Assembly (NCBI GenBank): GCA_030141605.1
Contig: JAQGDQ010001491.1
Location: 1-38,417 of the forward strand
DNA length: 38,417 nt
DNA from: Tubiluchus corallicola
Lineage: Eukaryota > Priapulida > Priapulimorpha > Priapulimorphida > Tubiluchidae
Reading direction: 5' to 3'
Positions 36,614 through 38,408 of this stretch are shown here, piece by piece (the stretch's first letter is position 1; every line of letters starts with the position of its first letter). The notes beneath the pieces are model-generated. The model was not told where the DNA came from, did no database searches, and was given only the letters and a program-made list of their open reading frames with translations. A program made the position numbers and the translations under genes.

Positions 36614-36792
36614 GAAAAATATATATTTATATTTATGTTTTGATACATTCTTTACATCAGATTCTATGCGGGGAGAGAAACTGGGATCTGGTTGCTTTAG
36701 ACAACATGAAGCTGACGTATTTGACAAGTCAACGGTATTGAAAAGGCAAACTATGTCTGCAAAAATGTGTGTGAGCCACTGCTTTGAGTTAA
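787..36792 (+). CDS. Giant multi-WSC-domain extracellular protein gene (internal part, 26 exons)
   Basis: Twenty-six exons on one strand join in a single open frame of 2,152 codons. They follow the order A-B-C-D-E five times, then A once more. Each exon encodes cysteine-spaced WSC-like modules, most clearly the E exons with GCWEDK, TPDKCxxHC, GTECYCGN and CGG. All exon lengths are multiples of three, and all junctions are GT/AG with phase 1 on both sides, the classic symmetric arrangement of shuffled extracellular domains. Neither the start exon nor the end exon is visible, and no signal peptide or membrane helix is encoded here. Known WSC domains bind carbohydrate, so I infer a secreted or surface glycan-binding protein. 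Introns range from 203 to 3,733 bp. Exon boundaries are inferred from frame, homology between units and splice consensus, with no transcript evidence. Confidence 0.88.
913..1336. other. Intron A1-B1, 5' part
   Basis: AT-rich unique sequence between the A1 donor and a TTAA-type MITE. No coding or RNA signal is seen. Confidence 0.6.
1337..1802 (+). mobile_element. TTAA-type MITE, copy 1
   Basis: 466 bp including the 4-bp TTAA at both ends. The termini are CCCTTTCATACCC and GGGACTGAAAGGG, imperfect inverted repeats. A 14-bp palindrome TATCCCGTGGGATA occurs near the left end (last base altered) and again near 1651. The TTAA target and CCCTTTC terminus are consistent with a piggyBac-type non-autonomous element; no transposase is encoded. 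Copy 4 has the same orientation; copies 2, 3 and 5 are inverted. Confidence 0.88.
2120..2299 (+). CDS. Exon B1: C-terminal half of split WSC-like domain, unit 1
   Basis: 180 bp, phase 1-1, acceptor ATTGTAG, donor GTT G|gtaagc. It supplies the last five cysteines (LCEC, FCDAAC, FCGG) and begins HHYAVL, matching the D/H-x-FAVL start of the other B exons. It is the most divergent B exon: the shared GRNNYFDxCGS core is replaced by a WFARSSFSFCGG segment, while the cysteine number is kept. The domain is completed with exon A1. Confidence 0.85.
2610..2921 (+). CDS. Exon C1: WSC-like domain, subtype C, unit 1
   Basis: 312 bp, phase 1-1, acceptor TTATTGTAG, donor GCA G|gtgtgt. A complete domain with eight cysteines: YRGCW, YECLHLC, YCHCDD, SCQKC and YCGD. 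The signature of this subtype is HDYRGCW followed by CHCDDxVGTG. Two N-x-S/T sequons (NTSF, NQSH) are present. It ends FAVYATAG where other C exons end AVYDTG. Confidence 0.9.
3393..3686 (+). CDS. Exon D1: WSC-like domain, subtype D, unit 1
   Basis: 294 bp, phase 1-1, acceptor GTTTCAG, donor GAA A|gtgagt. Eight cysteines: QYQGCF, ECLTQC, YTCQCGNG, NCVSC and TGTCPG. The subtype signature is YQGCFxYYxPxTYFP and CGNGFxFxKFSxNC. The final CGG usual in WSC domains is CPG in this subtype. Confidence 0.9.
3687..4788. other. Intron D1-E1, 5' part, with a 25-bp direct repeat
   Basis: AT-rich intron without a gene. A 25-bp sequence ending in TTTACCAGAC occurs at 4103-4127 and again at 4441-4465 with one mismatch, bracketing about 313 bp. 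This could be an old target duplication or local duplication; I could not identify termini of an element between them. Confidence 0.55.
4789..5098 (+). mobile_element. 3' end of an unidentified retroelement, copy 1
   Basis: About 310 bp nearly identical to 27730-28020. Both copies share TGTTTCTGTTAATTGTG near the left and end with ACAAATAAAG followed by an AT-rich simple tail, here (TA)n. An internal polyadenylation-like AATAAAG just before a variable simple tail and loss of the 5' side suggest 5'-truncated LINE (or SINE) ends. No coding part is recognised. Confidence 0.62.
5361..5669 (+). CDS. Exon E1: canonical WSC domain, subtype E, unit 1
   Basis: 309 bp, phase 1-1, acceptor TTTAATTTAG, donor AAT G|gtaaga. 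This subtype is the clearest WSC match: DVLGCWEDK, LTPDTCREHC, YAYAGLEKGTECYCGNTYG, then a tail of five cysteines ending TCGG and ALEVY. It has ten cysteines rather than eight; the extra pair lies in the CNLYDTSC segment before CGG. It is the shortest E exon because the GERDMPY loop is reduced to ALDMPY. Confidence 0.93.
5670..6209. other. Intron E1-A2, 5' part
   Basis: Unique AT-rich intron sequence between the E1 donor and MITE copy 2. Nothing recognised. Confidence 0.55.
6210..6670 (-). mobile_element. TTAA-type MITE, copy 2
   Basis: 461 bp, inverted relative to copy 1. It begins CCCTTTCAGTCCC and ends with ATGAAAGGG. The right flank is TTAA; the left flank reads ATAA, a one-base change from the expected target. 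The internal TATCCCACGGGATA palindrome is intact; the subterminal one is degraded to ATGCCATGGGATA. Confidence 0.85.
6741..6881 (+). CDS. Exon A2: N-terminal half of split WSC-like domain, unit 2
   Basis: 141 bp, phase 1-1, acceptor TTTTTGCCAG, donor TTA G|gtaaac. It encodes FLPGDVLRI, SGCFYHNQSF and TMCIHYCYELG with three cysteines. It is five codons longer than A1, A3 and A4; the extra residues lie in the RISTSNS stretch before the first cysteine. An NQS sequon follows that cysteine. Confidence 0.9.
6945..7275 (+). mobile_element. Minisatellite-bearing element family, copy a (array lost)
   Basis: The left part (GTGTAAGTCATGTTTGAAG) and the right part (AGATGGCAGCACCTAATTAT, ending near CCAACTTCCA) match the ends of the elements at 28855-29585 and 31598-32474. 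The 29-bp array and flanking parts are missing, so this looks like an internally deleted member. No coding capacity is seen. Confidence 0.75.
7344..7817 (+). mobile_element. Minisatellite-bearing element family, copy b (degenerate array)
   Basis: The termini GTGAAAGCCATG and ACAATTTCCAC match the other members. The middle (about 7465-7610) holds a few diverged copies of the CACTGAGAGTGAGA-type 29-bp unit, interrupted by ACAGTAGCA segments. It lies 68 bp after copy a in the same orientation. More diverged than the other members, so probably older. Confidence 0.78.
8111..8299 (+). CDS. Exon B2: C-terminal half of split WSC-like domain, unit 2
   Basis: 189 bp, phase 1-1, acceptor ATATTACAG, donor GGT G|gtgaga. 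It encodes DIFAVLPSYDECLC, NCATCSGAFSGRKNNFGVCG and ends IYTVYG. Its five cysteines complete the three in exon A2. It lacks the NNYFD form of the core (NNFGV here). Confidence 0.92.
8339..8635. mobile_element. Fold-back (palindromic) element, copy 1
   Basis: The element starts GGTTTTACACGTCAAATG and ends CTACATGTAAAACC, and nearly the whole 297 bp is self-complementary. Each arm is itself made of short direct repeats (variants of ACTCAAATGTGACTTAGG and AAGTCAAATGTAGACA). The flanks are ACTAT and ATAGT-like, so TA could be the target. It begins only 39 bp after the B2 donor. A second copy is at 28349-28694. Confidence 0.88.
8636..9049. other. Intron B2-C2, spacer
   Basis: Unique AT-rich intron sequence between the fold-back element and a LINE fragment. 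Nothing recognised. Confidence 0.5.
9050..9640 (-). pseudogene. 3' end of a LINE endonuclease-reverse transcriptase (RTE-like), rearranged
   Basis: Read on the minus strand, 9619-9380 encodes AEMRMLRWMVGVTRRDKIRN and EARLRWYGHLKRR, a well-known C-terminal signature of LINE endonuclease-reverse transcriptases found in many animals. After a frameshift near 9380 it continues as EDHVGREVMEMEVLGNRRRG and RPKLRW. The segment 9060-9240 repeats the RLRWYGHLKRR part and continues as EDHVRIEDINEEM then NNRNVWRRLIHNGDPE, the normal end of such proteins. So the fragment is 5'-truncated, frameshifted and internally rearranged. Assignment to RTE rather than another clade is from memory of the motif. Confidence 0.82.
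9641..10887. other. Intron B2-C2, 3' part
   Basis: About 1.25 kb with no recognisable gene. It includes a run of 14 C at about 10156-10169. Short open frames around it are not supported by any motif. Confidence 0.5.
10888..11205 (+). CDS. Exon C2: WSC-like domain, subtype C, unit 2
   Basis: 318 bp, phase 1-1, acceptor GAATTTAG, donor GGA G|gtatag. Eight cysteines: EYRGCW, YECIFRC, YVCHCDD, RCEKC and YCGG. It opens with WKTARHEYRGCWKFPS and ends SVYDTG, the typical frame of this subtype. Here the last cysteine is in CGG, closer to canonical WSC domains than C1. Confidence 0.93.
11206..11909. other. Intron C2-D2
   Basis: 704 bp without a recognised gene. TCTTAAATCTAACTT recurs several times at 11610-11700, a small local repeat. 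Confidence 0.55.
11910..12203 (+). CDS. Exon D2: WSC-like domain, subtype D, unit 2
   Basis: 294 bp, phase 1-1, acceptor AAATTTAG, donor GAA A|gtaggt. Eight cysteines: YQGCF, DCLTIC, YECLCGNG, NCISC and GTCPG. The usual YYKPDTYFP is AYHQPEIYFP and the usual KFSLNC is RHMQNC. It is followed by the shortest intron of the gene (203 bp). Confidence 0.92.
12407..12751 (+). CDS. Exon E2: canonical WSC domain, subtype E, unit 2
   Basis: 345 bp, phase 1-1, acceptor TTTTCTAG, donor AAT G|gtagtc. It has VLGCWADK, GERDMSY, LTPDKCRAHC, GTECWCGNTYG, then CNLYDASC and SCGG, with ten cysteines. It is the longest E exon: the loop after GCWADK carries an extra ASSNPEYF stretch. An NDT sequon follows GERDMSYL. 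Confidence 0.94.
12752..13199. other. Intron E2-A3
   Basis: 448 bp without a recognised feature. Confidence 0.6.
13200..13325 (+). CDS. Exon A3: N-terminal half of split WSC-like domain, unit 3
   Basis: 126 bp, phase 1-1, acceptor TTTGTGCCAG, donor GTG G|gtatga. It encodes FVPGGALQTGCFKLVQEF and ATMCIHFCYEVG. It has the three N-terminal cysteines and the same length as A1 and A4. Confidence 0.92.
13326..13811. other. Intron A3-B3, 5' part
   Basis: Unique AT-rich sequence before MITE copy 3. Nothing recognised. Confidence 0.55.
13812..14278 (-). mobile_element. TTAA-type MITE, copy 3
   Basis: 467 bp with TTAA on both sides, left end CCCTTTCAGTCCC, right end GTATGAAAGGG. Both TATCCCACGGGATA palindromes (about 13948 and 14253) are intact. 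It is the best preserved of the five copies. The open frame read across its minus strand is a MITE artefact. Confidence 0.92.
14435..14620 (+). CDS. Exon B3: C-terminal half of split WSC-like domain, unit 3
   Basis: 186 bp, phase 1-1, acceptor TTGTTCAG, donor TCT G|gtgagc. It encodes DEDFAVLNNYDECTC, YCATCAGGFTGRNNYFDLCG and IQRVYSG. It is the best representative of the B consensus, with five cysteines completing exon A3. Confidence 0.94.
14621..15823. other. Intron B3-C3
   Basis: 1.2 kb without a gene. A GT/GC microsatellite lies at about 15721-15765, close to exon C3. Confidence 0.55.
15721..15765. repeat. (GT)n/(GC)n microsatellite
   Basis: A run of GTGTGT changes to GTGCGTGCGTGTGTGCGCGC. 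It sits 58 bp upstream of exon C3. The methionine that opens the long frame through C3 lies in this repeat and is not a credible start codon. Confidence 0.93.
15824..16204 (+). CDS. Exon C3: enlarged WSC-like domain, subtype C, unit 3
   Basis: 381 bp, phase 1-1, acceptor TAATCTTAG, donor GGA G|gtgata. It has DYRGCW, YECITHC, YICHCDDSVGTA, PCPKC and FCGG. It is 21 codons longer than C2: one extra residue before AYEC, four before NYICHC, and sixteen between VGT and CPKC. The last insert adds a ninth cysteine (PADCGF), so one cysteine may be unpaired or pair outside the domain. Sequons NLT and NYT are present. Confidence 0.92.
16318..16860 (-). pseudogene. LINE reverse transcriptase C-terminal fragment
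   Basis: On the minus strand, 16847-16470 is open for 125 codons and reads MLYECEIGG, AYRKIFDFRQNESVKLLMYF and DSRKLNFVRK. This resembles the region after the catalytic reverse transcriptase core in CR1/L2/Rex-like LINEs (YGCExW, then WNxAYRKIFxxxxxES). The 3' side ends in an ATT/AAT microsatellite at about 16319-16336, as in many LINE 3' ends. The catalytic part is missing. This LINE differs from the one at 9050-9640. Confidence 0.68.
16861..17408. other. Intron C3-D3, spacer
   Basis: Unique sequence between a LINE fragment and MITE copy 4. Nothing recognised. Confidence 0.5.
17409..17852 (+). mobile_element. TTAA-type MITE, copy 4, with ATAT flanks
   Basis: Same family and orientation as copy 1: CCCTTTCATATCCG at the left, GGGACTGAAAGGG at the right, palindromes TATCCCGTGGGATA at both expected places. 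Here the 4-bp flanks are ATAT on both sides instead of TTAA. It is slightly shorter because the AT-rich stretch before the right end is deleted. Confidence 0.9.
18039..18329 (+). CDS. Exon D3: WSC-like domain, subtype D, unit 3
   Basis: 291 bp, phase 1-1, acceptor CAACTTTAG, donor AAA A|gtgagc. It has HEYQGCFAYYSPEIYFPF, DCLTVC, YMCICGNG, NCETC and GTCPG, eight cysteines. It is one codon shorter than D1 and D2 in the loop before the C-x-CG motif, like D4 and D5. Confidence 0.92.
18330..18940. other. Intron D3-E3
   Basis: 611 bp without a recognised feature. Confidence 0.6.
18941..19276 (+). CDS. Exon E3: canonical WSC domain, subtype E, unit 3
   Basis: 336 bp, phase 1-1, acceptor TTATTTCAG, donor AAT G|gtgagt. 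It has DALGCWEDKDP, GERDMPY, TPDKCIEHC, YTYAGLESGTDCYCGNLYG, CSLYDKSC and TCGG, with ten cysteines. Sequons NVT and NYT are present. It closely resembles E5 in the DxxAxQPHxGERDM loop. Confidence 0.94.
19277..19648. other. Intron E3-A4, 5' part
   Basis: Unique intron sequence up to the target duplication of a hAT element. Nothing recognised. Confidence 0.55.
19649..20217 (-). mobile_element. hAT element, deleted, ZBED5/FAM200-like transposase lineage
   Basis: 569 bp with 15-bp perfect terminal inverted repeats CAGTGGTTCTTAACC. An 8-bp target duplication CTCTAGTA lies at 19641-19648 and 20218-20225. The boundaries are therefore certain to the base. 8-bp duplications and the CAGTGG terminus are typical of the hAT superfamily. 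Confidence 0.95.
19870..20088 (-). pseudogene. hAT transposase C-terminal (dimerisation region) remnant
   Basis: The minus strand reads KALDFFIPFATTYLCEQSFS, then IKTKKRNRL, DMRVALAKVKPRI and ends QQQKSH. This is the C-terminal dimerisation region of ZBED5/FAM200-like hAT transposases. The rest of the transposase is missing, so the element cannot move by itself. It lies inside the terminal repeats at 19649-20217. Confidence 0.9.
20226..20577. other. Intron E3-A4, spacer
   Basis: Unique AT-rich sequence between the hAT element and the 82-bp array. The 67-codon open frame here has no recognisable motif. Confidence 0.5.
20578..21560. repeat. 82-bp tandem array, about 12 copies
   Basis: The anchor TTTAA recurs at 20582, 20666, 20748, 20830, 20913, 20995, 21078, 21160, 21242, 21325 and 21407, giving periods of 82-84 bp. 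A final unit near 21470-21560 lacks part of its start. Each unit contains CCATATCCACCATATTAA and GCACCAACGTCCACAATAAT. Variants CCTCTGCACC and CTTCTGCGCC and the tails AAAACCGAAAG or AAAAATGAAAG are interspersed. Non-coding. Confidence 0.96.
21813..21938 (+). CDS. Exon A4: N-terminal half of split WSC-like domain, unit 4
   Basis: 126 bp, phase 1-1, acceptor TTTGGTTAAG, donor TTG A|gtatga. It encodes FVPGDELRVGCFSLNQNF and STMCIEYCRAL. The second half of the C-x3-HC motif is C-x3-YC here. The next exon is 2.2 kb away. Confidence 0.88.
22052..23032. mobile_element. hAT-like non-autonomous element with CAGTACGGTAC termini
   Basis: About 981 bp. The left end is CGAGGCTGACAGTACGGTAC; the complement of the right end is CAAGGTTGGCAGTACGGTAC (16-17 of 20 matches). 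The flanking 8-mers are TTTGTCGG and ATTGTCAG (6 of 8). The left end also carries several further ACCGTACT/AGTACGGT motifs. No transposase is seen. A nested hairpin occupies 22346-22706. Confidence 0.78.
22346..22706. repeat. Long inverted repeat with a second inverted repeat in its loop
   Basis: The outer arms are 22346-22443 and 22609-22706, each 98 bp, about 90% complementary (left starts TTTATATTTGTTTACAGG). Inside the loop, 22443-22465 (GATTTAATCATTGCA) pairs with 22483-22505. AAGCAAACGTTTAACTC also occurs directly repeated at about 22328 and 22469. Confidence 0.88.
23033..24164. other. Intron A4-B4, 3' part
   Basis: 1.1 kb without a recognised gene or repeat. Confidence 0.5.
24165..24353 (+). 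CDS. Exon B4: C-terminal half of split WSC-like domain, unit 4
   Basis: 189 bp, phase 1-1, acceptor TTATTTTCAG, donor GCT G|gtgagt. It encodes QSYAVLTDYDECTC, YCAACGGAFTGRNNYFDQCG and MYKVHAG, with five cysteines completing A4. Confidence 0.93.
24476..24925 (-). mobile_element. TTAA-type MITE, copy 5
   Basis: 450 bp including TTAA on both sides. The left end is CCCTTTCAGTTCC and the right end GGTATGAAAGGG. The palindromes are changed to TATTCCACGGGATA and truncated near the right end, so this copy is more decayed than copy 3. Confidence 0.9.
25081..25395 (+). CDS. Exon C4: WSC-like domain, subtype C, unit 4
   Basis: 315 bp, phase 1-1, acceptor ATAGATATAG, donor GGA G|gtaacg. It has EYRGCWNFPPGIKFARSF, YECVSYC, YICHCDDTTGTG, PCEEC and FCGS, eight cysteines. 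The start is set by alignment: xxKSARPEYRGCW matches the WKTARHEYRGCW start of C2. The PPGxxFARSF segment is shared with C3, suggesting C3 and C4 are close relatives. Confidence 0.9.
25396..25739. other. Intron C4-D4
   Basis: 344 bp without a recognised feature. Confidence 0.6.
25740..26030 (+). CDS. Exon D4: WSC-like domain, subtype D, unit 4
   Basis: 291 bp, phase 1-1, acceptor CTGCTTAG, donor GAC A|gtaagt. It has HEYQGCFKYYKPVTYFP, VCATKC, YVCKCGNGFPFHKFSLNC, SCSK and GTCPG, eight cysteines. It is a typical member of the subtype. Confidence 0.93.
26076..26502. mobile_element. hAT-like MITE with TAGGGGTGAGCA termini
   Basis: 427 bp. The left end is TAGGGGTGAGCAT and the right end is TGCTCACCCCTA. 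The flanks are CTAATAAT and GTAATAAT (7 of 8 identical), fitting the 8-bp duplications of hAT. The interior is dense in ATTCGAA/TTCGAAC palindromic motifs, which may be subterminal binding sites. No protein is encoded. Confidence 0.9.
26651..26974 (+). CDS. Exon E4: canonical WSC domain, subtype E, unit 4
   Basis: 324 bp, phase 1-1, acceptor TACTTCCAG, donor AAT T|gtaagt. It has DILGCWEDKGL, ETERDMVY, LTPRKCVLHC, YAYAGFENGTICYCGNIYG, CNLHDKSC and TCGG, with ten cysteines. The loop after GCWEDK is short, and the terminal VYPTN is VRPTN. Confidence 0.93.
26975..27377. other. Intron E4-A5
   Basis: 403 bp without a recognised feature. Confidence 0.6.
27378..27509 (+). CDS. Exon A5: N-terminal half of split WSC-like domain, unit 5
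   Basis: 132 bp, phase 1-1, acceptor CTCTTCAAG, donor TCC G|gtaagg. It encodes FLPVEELGTGCYKLSESY and MTPKMCVHHCYSS, with three cysteines. The usual PGxxL motif is PVEEL. Sequon NNS is present. Confidence 0.91.
27730..28020 (+). mobile_element. 3' end of an unidentified retroelement, copy 2
   Basis: About 290 bp nearly identical to 4789-5098, ending ACAAATAAAGAGTTAATATA. It fills most of the A5-B5 intron (547 bp) and ends 36 bp before exon B5, so its tail lies next to the splice acceptor. The sequence from 27560 to 27730 may belong to the same element but has no counterpart in copy 1. Confidence 0.65.
28057..28236 (+). CDS. Exon B5: C-terminal half of split WSC-like domain, unit 5
   Basis: 180 bp, phase 1-1, acceptor TTTGTGCAG, donor GCG G|gtattc. 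It encodes DHDFAVLTDTDECKC, YCAKCIGAWTGRNNYLGLCG and IYRSYAG. YDEC is TDEC here. Five cysteines complete A5. Confidence 0.91.
28349..28694. mobile_element. Fold-back (palindromic) element, copy 2
   Basis: 346 bp, beginning GGTTTTACACGTCAAATG and ending CATTTGACGTGTAAAACC, so the outermost arms are perfectly complementary. Flanking TA is present on both sides (TATA before, TGTA after). The arms contain several copies of ACTCAAATGTAGACTTAGG-type units. It lies in the same intron type (B-C) as copy 1, 112 bp after the B5 donor. Confidence 0.9.
28855..29585 (-). mobile_element. Minisatellite-bearing element family, copy c
   Basis: Inverted relative to the other members: starts GTGGAAGTTGGAATTGTAC and ends AAACATGACTTTCAC. 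Unique parts (28855-29075 and 29475-29585) flank a 29-bp minisatellite. The short ends GTGGAAGTT and GACTTTCAC form a weak inverted repeat. No protein is encoded. Superfamily unknown; short inverted ends would suit a hAT-like MITE. Confidence 0.82.
29076..29470. repeat. 29-bp minisatellite, about 13-14 copies, inside copy c
   Basis: The unit contains TCTCAGTGTTCAGTGCAGG and repeats every 29 bp (for example 29161, 29190). Two variants, GGAGACTC and GGTCACTC, alternate. Because 29 is not a multiple of three and the unit lacks stops in this strand, all three frames stay open with the same repeated peptide; these frames are not genes. Confidence 0.96.
29586..30459. other. Intron B5-C5, 3' part
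   Basis: 874 bp without a recognised gene or repeat. Confidence 0.5.
30460..30768 (+). CDS. Exon C5: WSC-like domain, subtype C, unit 5
   Basis: 309 bp, phase 1-1, acceptor TTTATTTAG, donor GGA G|gtaaga. It has HEYRGCWKFSS, YKCLSRC, YTCHCDKNTGTG, SCPKC and FCGD, eight cysteines. The CHCDD of other C exons is CHCDK. It ends AVYDTG. Confidence 0.92.
30769..31171. other. Intron C5-D5
   Basis: 403 bp without a recognised feature apart from a short ATTAATTA run near 31013-31040. Confidence 0.6.
31172..31462 (+). CDS. Exon D5: WSC-like domain, subtype D, unit 5
   Basis: 291 bp, phase 1-1, acceptor TTCTTTTAG, donor ACA A|gtgagt. It has DYQGCFANYMPDTYFPV, DCASIC, YSCKCGNGFPYTKFSLNC, SCTS and GACPG, eight cysteines. 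It is the last full D domain in the window. Confidence 0.93.
31598..32474 (+). mobile_element. Minisatellite-bearing element family, copy d
   Basis: Longest member (about 877 bp). It starts GTGAAAGTCATGTTTAAAG and ends near AATTCCAAGTTCTA. CACGAATT precedes it and CACGAATA follows it, an 8-bp direct repeat with one mismatch, which supports a hAT-type insertion. The interior is the 29-bp array. No protein is encoded. Confidence 0.85.
31752..32250. repeat. 29-bp minisatellite, about 17 copies, inside copy d
   Basis: Complement of the array in copy c: units contain CTGCACTGAACACTGAGAG. Variants GTCTCCTG and GTGTCCTG alternate, and a few units carry TGATCACTGAG. Long open frames on the minus strand are repeat artefacts. 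Confidence 0.96.
32589..32927 (+). CDS. Exon E5: canonical WSC domain, subtype E, unit 5
   Basis: 339 bp, phase 1-1, acceptor GTTTTTTTAG, donor GAT G|gtgagt. It has DILGCWEDRDPDAAQP, GERDMAY, LTPRGCRLHC, YAFAGLQRGTECHCGNSYG, CNLHEKSC and MCGG, with ten cysteines. It is followed by the longest intron of the gene (3.7 kb), filled with tandem arrays. Confidence 0.94.
33076..34770. repeat. 68-bp tandem array, about 22 copies, with a MITE-like leader
   Basis: The period is 68 bp (TTGCAC at 33251, 33319; TTGC at 33387). Units contain AAGTTGCACAACAAGTTGCG and TACCAAACTGTTCACAA. The leader at 33076-33230 (GGCCCGTTCACACATAG, then CGTGTGAATGG in inverse) resembles a small inverted-repeat element rich in AAGTTGC, from which the array may have expanded. 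Variants GCGACAG/GCGAAAG and ACAAGTT/ACAAATT are mixed. Non-coding. Confidence 0.94.
34771..35226. other. Spacer between two tandem arrays
   Basis: Unique intron sequence of about 450 bp. Nothing recognised. Confidence 0.5.
35227..36578. repeat. 38-bp tandem array, about 35 copies, with 190-bp higher-order repeat
   Basis: The unit contains CATCTAGATG (a palindrome), CTTAAAAAGCCAG and TTATACAACC, period 38 bp (GCCAGTT at 35286 and 35324). A foreign stretch of about 32 bases interrupts it at 35609-35640. Units 35641-35830 and 35831-36020 repeat as blocks of five monomers with almost no differences. Non-coding. Confidence 0.97.
36579..36640. repeat. (TA)n microsatellite
   Basis: TATATA run with a few ATG/AAA interruptions directly after the 38-bp array and about 20-80 bp before exon A6. 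Confidence 0.93.
36661..36792 (+). CDS. Exon A6: N-terminal half of split WSC-like domain, start of unit 6
   Basis: 132 bp, phase 1-1, acceptor TTTACATCAG, donor TTA A|gtatgt. It encodes MRGEKLGSGCFRQHEADVF and MSAKMCVSHCFEL, with three cysteines. The initial F/Y-x-PG motif is SMRGEKL here. No B exon follows within the remaining 1.6 kb; A-B introns elsewhere are 0.5-2.2 kb, so B6 is expected just outside. Confidence 0.9.
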
Positions 36793-37911
36793 GTATGTGT
36801 TATTTGCCTTGTTTTAAATAAACCAGAGCGTAAATACTTTGGTGCAAAACGTGACGTTTTTATGATTTAAAGGAGAAAACTTTTTTAGATGAAATGTCTC
36901 CACATTTATTGTAAATTATTAATAATAAAACTTCAGACATACGTGCAAACGTGCATGCTATTTGTAGAATATAGAATAGTTTATTATTATTATTATTATC
37001 ACATTCAGTACAATATAGAGCACACAGTGACATCAAAATTATTACATATACTATATTAAATTGTTATGTTTCATACACTATCGTTATCATAAAAGAATAA
37101 TTCTACTGCAGGTGGCTAGAGAAGCAAAGGCTTGTATAAGCCCACTGTCATGTGAACTTTAAGTCACTATAATGTACTTGGCCTTTCTGATGTTGGCAGT
37201 TTCGAAAAAAAATCCATTTTATTTGCAAATGCTCTCCTGCAAAATGAAAGACAAAAATACCAACAGGCCAATTGTTATTAAATAAAAAAATTCCCTCTTT
37301 GAAAAGCTTGCAGTGCGTGAGAATTTTCATATTAAGCTGTTATTATTATTGTTTACTTTTATTTCTTAAAAAGCAGTTGTTGTACCAGAAAAAAACTTTA
37401 TTTGTTGAGCAAATTGACAATAACTTAAGCTCAAGATTTTAATACAAGTTGTGCTGATCAACTACAAAGAGAACAAATTCAGTTACATTCTAATCATGAT
37501 CTTATTGCAATCTATGATATTTTTGTTTTCATATCAGAGTCGAGTTTCGATACTATAATTTTTTCTTTAAGTTTTTGCTACATTTTGATTTCATTTTGTC
37601 TCATCGACAGTTGATTTAGTTTTTCGATGGTTTAATTTATTATATTCTCTTTCTCGACAGCTTCAGTTATTATTACAACATTTCAGTTTTTTTTCGTATT
37701 TGCTTCTGTTTTCCTTGTTTTGTTTTGTATGATTCATATTTACCTCATTTTTCCGTAGTTTAATTTATTATATTCTTTTATGAACATCTTTGGTAGATCA
37801 TTCTACTGTTTTTTTATCGGATTTTTTTTTAGTTAATGTTCACATTATCCATTTTCTGTTATGTTAAAAATCTTAAGTTACTTTTATTTTGTTTGCATCG
37901 CATATTCACTG
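36793..37911. other. Intron A6-B6, visible part
   Basis: 1.1 kb without a gene. An ATT microsatellite lies at about 36980-37000, possibly the tail of an old LINE. TTTAATTTATTATATTCT occurs twice (about 37632 and 37760), a small direct repeat. Confidence 0.5.
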
Positions 37912-37937
37912 TACAGTCAACCCTCGTTAAACCGGAC

Positions 37938-38408
37938 TACCGTATTTTCCCATGTATAAGAGACCCTTGTGTATAAGAGACCCCTTCAATTTTTAGGCAA
38001 AAATTCTGGAAAAAAGTATTTTGGTAATGAATGACTTTATTCATCATAGAAATCATTAAATTCCTCATCACTCTCATCAAAAATATCAACTGGAGTCAGA
38101 CCTTCAGCAATTCCAGCCAGTTCATCATCAGAGGAGTCACTCTGCTCAAAAATGGCATTGTCCTCTGTGCCGTCCATGGCATTGGAGATGCCACACTTCT
38201 TGAAAGATTTAATAATGACCTCTGGCTTTACACCATTCCATGCCTTGAGGACCCAGCTGCAGACTTCTCCAAGGGTTGCCTAAAATCATTAGTGTCACAA
38301 TTTATGCATCTTATTGAAAAGACTTACTCCCATGTATAAGAGACCCCCTATTTTTAAAGTGAAAATTCTGGACAAAAAAGGGTCTCTTATACACGGGAAA
38401 ATACGGTA
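37938..38408 (-). mobile_element. Nested pogo-type element with CCGTATTTTCCC termini
   Basis: Ends are TACCGTATTTTCCC and GGGAAAATACGGTA, perfect inverted repeats with TA on both sides, as for Tc1/mariner/pogo insertions. The motif GTATAAGAGACCC occurs twice near the left end, once before the right end and once inverted in the right end, possibly transposase binding sites. About 471 bp, so most of the element is deleted. Confidence 0.9.
38037..38279 (-). pseudogene. pogo-type (CENP-B/Tigger-like) transposase C-terminal remnant
   Basis: The minus strand reads TLGEVCSWVLKAWNGVKPEV, then SFKKCGISNAMDGTEDN and an acidic tail ending DEEFNDFYDE and a stop at 38037-38039. KSFKKCGISNAxDGTED is a familiar motif of the C-terminal part of pogo/Tigger transposases. 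Upstream of 38279 the frame is closed by a stop and the DNA-binding and DDE catalytic regions are absent. It lies within the nested element at 37938-38408. Confidence 0.85.

Noticed and set aside
36960-37100. LINE tail next to the ATT microsatellite after exon A6
   Set aside because: Only the simple repeat and general AT richness resemble 16318-16400; no coding part is visible, so I did not call it as an element.
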